NCBI GenBank assembly: GCA_027491355.1
Contig: JAIXWI010000029.1
Span: 124,001 to 188,000 of the forward strand
Reading direction: 5' to 3'
Source of the DNA: Bacteroidota bacterium
GTDB taxonomy: Bacteria > Bacteroidota > Bacteroidia > UKL13-3
DNA length: 64,000 nt
In this document: piece after piece, positions 59,280 through 64,000 of the stretch
How positions within the stretch are numbered: position 1 is the first letter of the stretch
Layout of the letters: every line of letters begins with the position of its first letter
Position numbers and translations under genes: made by a program
The notes under the pieces: generated by a model
The model's database searches: none
Seen by the model: the letters and a program-made list of their open reading frames with translations, nothing else
Told to the model about the DNA's origin: nothing

Positions 59280-60580
59280 ACTTCTGAATCATTTAAATTG
59301 GATGTCTCTGCCATTCGAGATAAAATGATGATGCTTATTACCAATGGAACCCAATTGAGGTAAAGATACGGAATGGTAACGAAAGCATAAAAAAAGGTGA
59401 GCATAAACTTCAGACTTAAAAGTGAAAAAAGATTAGCAGGCAATACCTTTTTAATTTTTGGAGTAAGTAATATGAGCGAAATCATTGTCAATAGTGACAC
59501 CAAAAGTAAACTAAAATTTATGGCATTAATTTTATCTACCAAACTCCCCGGATACAATTTATAATACCATGATGCTACACCTACTCCATGAAATAATTGA
59601 AATGGATTGTCACCTGGTTGTTGCCATGATTGTCCCCCCCACTCTCGCAAAGCTGCTATCAAATAATTGGAATTGAACCCAACAAACATATCTGGTGTTT
59701 GAATAACAAACGGTCCAAGAAAAATAAGTAACAGCGTAATGCCACAAATACTAACCCCTAAAAATCTTTTGGGTTGAGAACTGATCCAAGAAAAAAAATG
59801 AACAGGTAACCAAAATAAAAATGAATACCTAGAAAGCAATGGCAATAGCATGCCAGATGCCTGCACGAGATAATGCTTAGAAAACAATGAAAGGCCAAGC
59901 ATTAAATAATAGCCCATGATCATAATTTCAATGGTGTGTACTGCATCTTTTCCTTGGCTTTCAAGTATTGAAAAAACCAATAAAAATGGCAAAAACAACA
60001 AAAACATCATACGTTTAAGCGAGGTAAAATTTCGCAATAAAACATGTGTGTATGTAGCAATGGCTATCAAATAAATCAAAAATAAAATCCACCTGTGATC
60101 AAACGAAGCATAAAAACTTATTAAAAAACCCAACCAATGGAACGGCATGTAATTCGGGTGAAAAGGGCCATATCCAAAACCATCATAAATACTATATACT
60201 GGAATGGATTTGTCCCATCTTTTCAAAAACACATCATCAATAAAGGGTATGATATCGGATTGGTTTACGTCAATAGGAAACTTATCAATATAAAACTTTA
60301 ACCACAAACCAAATACCATTGCTAATAGCACAAATAAACCAACAAGGTAATACCGAGTTTTAGGTTCTGCTCTGTAATGTTCATTGTTACTTTCTAGAAA
60401 CAATTCTGTTGCAATTTTAGGGTTGTTCTTTATTAAAAAATAAGGATAAATACACATGAACAACCCAGCACCACTAAACAAAATGGCACTTAAATAAATG
60501 CCCAATTCGTTTTTTCTGTAAAATAAAAAAAACAACTCTATAAAAAAGGCCAGAAACATGAGGTATTGTTTATTATTCAT
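59276..60580 (-). CDS. Polytopic membrane protein, probable GT-C-fold glycosyltransferase
   Basis: About 10-11 hydrophobic segments; luminal-type loop NQSDIIPFIDDVFLKRWDKSIPVYSIYDGFGYGPFHPNYMPFHWLGF; ATGA overlap with the GtrB-like gene. Confidence 0.55.
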   Translation of the reverse strand: MNNKQYLMFLAFFIELFFLFYRKNELGIYLSAILFSGAGLFMCIYPYFLIKNNPKIATELFLESNNEHYRAEPKTRYYLVGLFVLLAMVFGLWLKFYIDKFPIDVNQSDIIPFIDDVFLKRWDKSIPVYSIYDGFGYGPFHPNYMPFHWLGFLISFYASFDHRWILFLIYLIAIATYTHVLLRNFTSLKRMMFLLFLPFLLVFSILESQGKDAVHTIEIMIMGYYLMLGLSLFSKHYLVQASGMLLPLLSRYSFLFWLPVHFFSWISSQPKRFLGVSICGITLLLIFLGPFVIQTPDMFVGFNSNYLIAALREWGGQSWQQPGDNPFQLFHGVGVASWYYKLYPGSLVDKINAINFSLLLVSLLTMISLILLTPKIKKVLPANLFSLLSLKFMLTFFYAFVTIPYLYLNWVPLVISIIILSRMAETSNLNDSEV

Positions 60581-62579
60581 CTGGATTTTGAATGAATTGC
60601 AGCTCTTGTTCTAATAGTGTGTCGTTTACTAATGAGTCTGACTTAATTACCAATGATCTAGCCTTACCCGATAAATCAACTAAGTGTGTTAAGCCAATTG
60701 TATCAGTTGGAAGTATCCATTGGCGGAAGAGCATTTTGTTGGCCAAATAATGGTAAGATTTTTCTAGATAGGCTTTCGCTGTTCCGTCAGTATTGAAGCG
60801 CCACATAAAACCTTTGGGTCTTGGAATAATGGTTGCCAAAAAAAGACATTCACTCAATGTCAATTGAGAAGGATGTTTCTTAAAATAAAATTGTGCCGCC
60901 TCTCCTATTCCATATACATTTGGCCCCCACTCAATGATGTTGAAATATACTTCCAACATGCGGTCTTTTGGAACAATGTAATTGTTTTCAAGAATGTACA
61001 CCAATAAGATTTCTTCTAGTTTTCTTGCCATGGTTTTTTCTCTTGTCAGAAATACATTTTTGATTAATTGCATGCTAATGGTACTGGCACCTCTTTTGAA
61101 TTTTCCAGTACGTATATTTTTAACAATTGATTGTCTGAATGCTTCAGTAACAAAACCTCTGTGGTAAAAGAAAGATGGGTCTTCAGTTGTCAAAACACAT
61201 TTGGCTAAAAATGGTGAAATAAAAGCCAATGGTGTATAATTAGGATTTGACATCCCCACAACAATTGGTCTGGTAGGTCTGCCATTTTCGTACGGATAAT
61301 GTACAAATTCTCCGTTCATTTTATTCAAATTAGCCGCCCCAAATTGTTCAATTTTCAACCCTTTTTTAATGAAATTACTTTCAAAAATCATTTCTTGAGG
61401 TTTGTTTTCATTGTAAACAAAATCAAGACGGTATGAAAAATCTCCAGCTGCTTTCATGCCTCTGGTATGTGTAAACAAGCCATCAGGCAATGCATTGATG
61501 AAATGCTGAGCAGGAGCTTCTTCTGTAACAACAGACAAGTAAAACACTGTATCTGTAGCGTTTTCAAACTTTATAAAAGGATGAATTACAAAGTTATTGA
61601 GCTGAATAGACGAGGTACTATCTAGCGATATAAATTGTGGACCAATGAGGTAATCAAAGTCAAACGCTGCCTGCTTAACTACAACATCTTGTGAGGCTAT
61701 TTTAGGATGGTTGACCACTAGTTGACTCACTGATGCTTGTCCGTTTACTTTGAGTTCTTTACCTGCCATTTGAACCTCATCCAATTCTAAGCGAACACTT
61801 TGAAAACCAGCTTTTAAACCAAAACGTTCAAACAAATATGGTATCTGAACAATCTCTTTGTCAGCTCCTTCAAACAAGATATTTGCTGTTTTCGCAGATA
61901 AATTCACATCGCCCACCAACTGCCAATGTTGTTGAACTGAATTTGAGCTTACTGCTATTTGCGCATTGAGCTTTTGGTCTAACAATTTGGTATCGGTTAG
62001 TAAAAAGGAAAAGTAGCGACTATCATCAACGCCTTTAAAACAAAAATTAGTAAGTACAAGGTTGTTCGGAATTTTGTTTAAAAACCGACTGATCATTTTG
62101 TAAATCCTGGATGCGTAGTTTTTTTCTTTTGGTGTATCGTTTTCTTTTTTTAATTGTTGCTCTCCAAATGGGTGAAGCAAGGTTTCAAAATTTCTCAGTT
62201 TACCTTGTTTGATTAATTGAAGATAACCATCTGATAAGGTAAAACTATTGAGCTTTAAATTGCCAACACATGCATTCCAAAAATTAAAAGTCAGCTTTAA
62301 ATCTTGAACTTTAAACAAGGTATCCATTTGATCAGGAACCATACTCACTCCTTTGATGCGTATGGTAGAGAATCCTTCAAATGCTGCTTCATCAAGTGCC
62401 AAAACAATTCTGTACTTTTCGTACATTTTAGTTTTTGCCTTGTTCAATCCCCATTGCATAACGCTGGTTCTAAAACCAAAATAGCCAACAAAGAACAATA
62501 GTAAAAGTAAGCCGATGAACATCAAACTTCTGATACCAATGGTTCTGAAACGATTCAACTGAACAGGATTGAACGCCAT
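60573..62579 (-). CDS. GT51 biosynthetic peptidoglycan transglycosylase with AsmA-like N-terminal region, no transpeptidase domain
   Basis: CVLTTEDPSFFYHRGFVTEAFRQSIVKNI..KRGASTISMQLIKNVFLTREKTMARKLEEILLVYILE...EVYFNIIEWGPNVYGIGEAAQFYF; N-term MSVVPDQMDTLFKVQDLKLTFN-type AsmA-like stretch. Confidence 0.85.
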   Translation of the reverse strand: MAFNPVQLNRFRTIGIRSLMFIGLLLLLFFVGYFGFRTSVMQWGLNKAKTKMYEKYRIVLALDEAAFEGFSTIRIKGVSMVPDQMDTLFKVQDLKLTFNFWNACVGNLKLNSFTLSDGYLQLIKQGKLRNFETLLHPFGEQQLKKENDTPKEKNYASRIYKMISRFLNKIPNNLVLTNFCFKGVDDSRYFSFLLTDTKLLDQKLNAQIAVSSNSVQQHWQLVGDVNLSAKTANILFEGADKEIVQIPYLFERFGLKAGFQSVRLELDEVQMAGKELKVNGQASVSQLVVNHPKIASQDVVVKQAAFDFDYLIGPQFISLDSTSSIQLNNFVIHPFIKFENATDTVFYLSVVTEEAPAQHFINALPDGLFTHTRGMKAAGDFSYRLDFVYNENKPQEMIFESNFIKKGLKIEQFGAANLNKMNGEFVHYPYENGRPTRPIVVGMSNPNYTPLAFISPFLAKCVLTTEDPSFFYHRGFVTEAFRQSIVKNIRTGKFKRGASTISMQLIKNVFLTREKTMARKLEEILLVYILENNYIVPKDRMLEVYFNIIEWGPNVYGIGEAAQFYFKKHPSQLTLSECLFLATIIPRPKGFMWRFNTDGTAKAYLEKSYHYLANKMLFRQWILPTDTIGLTHLVDLSGKARSLVIKSDSLVNDTLLEQELQFIQNPDE

Positions 62580-62585
62580 CTGAAC

Positions 62586-63152
62586 TTATACGTGCATCAC
62601 CTCTGCTTCTTTAGCAGTGGTTAAATCATCGATTTTTTTAATGAAAGCATCCGTGGTTTTTTGTACCTGTTGTTCAGCGCTTTTGGCTTCATCCTCAGGT
62701 AAACCATCTTTTTGTAATTTTTTCACTTGTTCATTGATATCTTTTCTGATATTTCTGATAGCTACTTTTGCATTTTCAGACTCTCCTTTTACTTTTTTAA
62801 CAATCTCCTTTCTTCTTTCTTCTGTCAAAGGAGGCAAAACAACCCTAATAACTGTACCATCATTGGTAGGATTAAAACCTAAATTGGCAATAATGATTCC
62901 CTTTTCAATGGCTTGTAACATTGGTTTCTCCCATGGTTGAATAGCAATGGTTCTGGCATCGGGTGTATTAACACTGGCAACTTGGTTAATTGGTACCAGT
63001 TGTCCGTAATAGTCTACTTTAACAGCATCCAACATGGTTGGGTGTGCTTTACCGGCTCTGATTTTTGTAAATTCAGAAGCAGCATGGTCTACTGCTTTTT
63101 CCATCTGTTCTTTTAAACTGTCAAATACAGGCTTTAATCTTGGATCGCTCAT
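62586..63152 (-). CDS. frr: Ribosome recycling factor
   Basis: FTKIRAGKAHPTMLDAVKVDYYGQLVPINQVASV, ARTIAIQPWEKPMLQAIEKGI, PPLTEERRKEIVKKVK. Confidence 0.97.
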   Translation of the reverse strand: MSDPRLKPVFDSLKEQMEKAVDHAASEFTKIRAGKAHPTMLDAVKVDYYGQLVPINQVASVNTPDARTIAIQPWEKPMLQAIEKGIIIANLGFNPTNDGTVIRVVLPPLTEERRKEIVKKVKGESENAKVAIRNIRKDINEQVKKLQKDGLPEDEAKSAEQQVQKTTDAFIKKIDDLTTAKEAEVMHV

Positions 63153-63271
63153 AATTGGGAATTTGAAGCTGCAAAATAAGGATGGATAGTGGTTTATAAC
63201 AAGATTTTTTGATTTTTCTTTTTTAAAGCCCCGTTCGGGTCAAAATGAAAGTTGATTTGGCTAAAAATATA

Positions 63272-63279
63272 TATCTTCG
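63272..63279 (+). promoter_or_regulatory. Putative -7 box TATCTTCG upstream of gltX
   Basis: TATCTTCGC, near-match to TAnnTTTG, 9 bp before ATG 63289; weak GTTG at -33. Confidence 0.4.
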
Positions 63280-63288
63280 CCCATCATT

Positions 63289-64000
63289 ATGGACAGAAGA
63301 GTACGCGTAAGATTTGCACCAAGCCCAACAGGTGCATTGCATATTGGTGGCGTTAGAACAGCCCTTTATAATTATTTGTTTGCAAAAAAACATGGTGGAG
63401 ATTTTATACTAAGAATTGAAGATACCGACCAAACTAGGTTTGTTCCGGGTGCTGAAGCCTACATCATTGAATCTTTGAAATGGCTATCAATCAGTCCAAT
63501 TGAAGGAGTTGGTTTTGGTGACGGCCCTCATGCACCATACCGTCAAAGTGAGCGCAAACCCCTTTACAAAAATTATGTCATGCAGCTCCTGGACGCAGGT
63601 CATGCCTATTACGCTTTTGACACGCCTGAAGAATTAGAGGCCATGCGAGATAGACTTAAAGCCAGTAATGTTGATGCCAAGTACGATGCCATCACCAGAG
63701 GAAGCATGAAAAACAGTTTAACACTCTCTGAAGACGAGGTGAACAAACGTTTAACCAACGGAGACGCTTACGTAATACGTATCAAATTACCTAGAAAAGA
63801 GGAAGTAAAATTCCACGATGAAATTAGAGGTTGGGTCAGTTTCAACACCTCTCAAATGGATGACAAAGTTTTGTACAAAAGTGATGGCATGCCAACCTAT
63901 CACATGGCAAATGTTGTAGACGATTATTTGATGCAAATATCGCATGTTATCAGAGGTGAGGAATGGTTGCCATCTGCTCCTTTACATGTATTGTTGTACC
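63289..64000 (+). CDS. gltX: Glutamyl-tRNA synthetase, N-terminal part (runs off the window)
   Basis: Not in ORF track. [52 protein letters not shown]...[38 protein letters not shown]. Confidence 0.96.
   Translation, partial: MDRRVRVRFAPSPTGALHIGGVRTALYNYLFAKKHGGDFILRIEDTDQTRFVPGAEAYIIESLKWLSISPIEGVGFGDGPHAPYRQSERKPLYKNYVMQLLDAGHAYYAFDTPEELEAMRDRLKASNVDAKYDAITRGSMKNSLTLSEDEVNKRLTNGDAYVIRIKLPRKEEVKFHDEIRGWVSFNTSQMDDKVLYKSDGMPTYHMANVVDDYLMQISHVIRGEEWLPSAPLHVLLY

Noticed and set aside
1-64000. CRISPR, transposases, integrases, tRNA/rRNA, prophage, defence islands
   Set aside because: None found on reading both strands; the region looks like stable core chromosome, though I could not run tRNAscan, Infernal or HMM searches.

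Overview
This 64 kb window looks like ordinary, densely packed, low-GC Bacteroidota chromosome. The markers are T9SS C-terminal sorting domains, SecA with the C-terminal CPCGSGKKYKSCHG motif, TonB-dependent receptor, FadL/OMPP1 and PorT-like barrels, and TAnnTTTG-type promoters. About 60 genes can be supported, many of them housekeeping: coaX, birA, rsfS, murB, rlmD/rumA-like, aroQ, proS, secA, deoC, msrA, tatD-like, frr and a partial gltX. There are also two efflux loci, a LytS/LytTR pair and a lipid-linked sugar/glycan cluster. I saw no CRISPR array, transposase, rRNA, tRNA, prophage or recognisable defence system. The observations most worth following up are: (1) three exact ATTTCCGAAAA direct repeats at about 2-turn/4-turn spacing between a LytS/LytTR operon and a divergent outer-membrane protein gene; (2) a TauE/SafE-like C-terminal relic next to a Crp/Fnr gene; (3) a CzcA-TolC fusion with an apparently intact internal signal peptide; (4) a histone-H1-like Lys/Ala tail on RsfS; (5) a T9SS-exported esterase-like protein lacking its nucleophilic Ser; (6) an frr-GT51-GT-C-GT2-GNAT-WecE glycan operon; (7) a family of related GC-rich terminator hairpins. 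All product calls come from reading protein motifs by eye; no searches were run.
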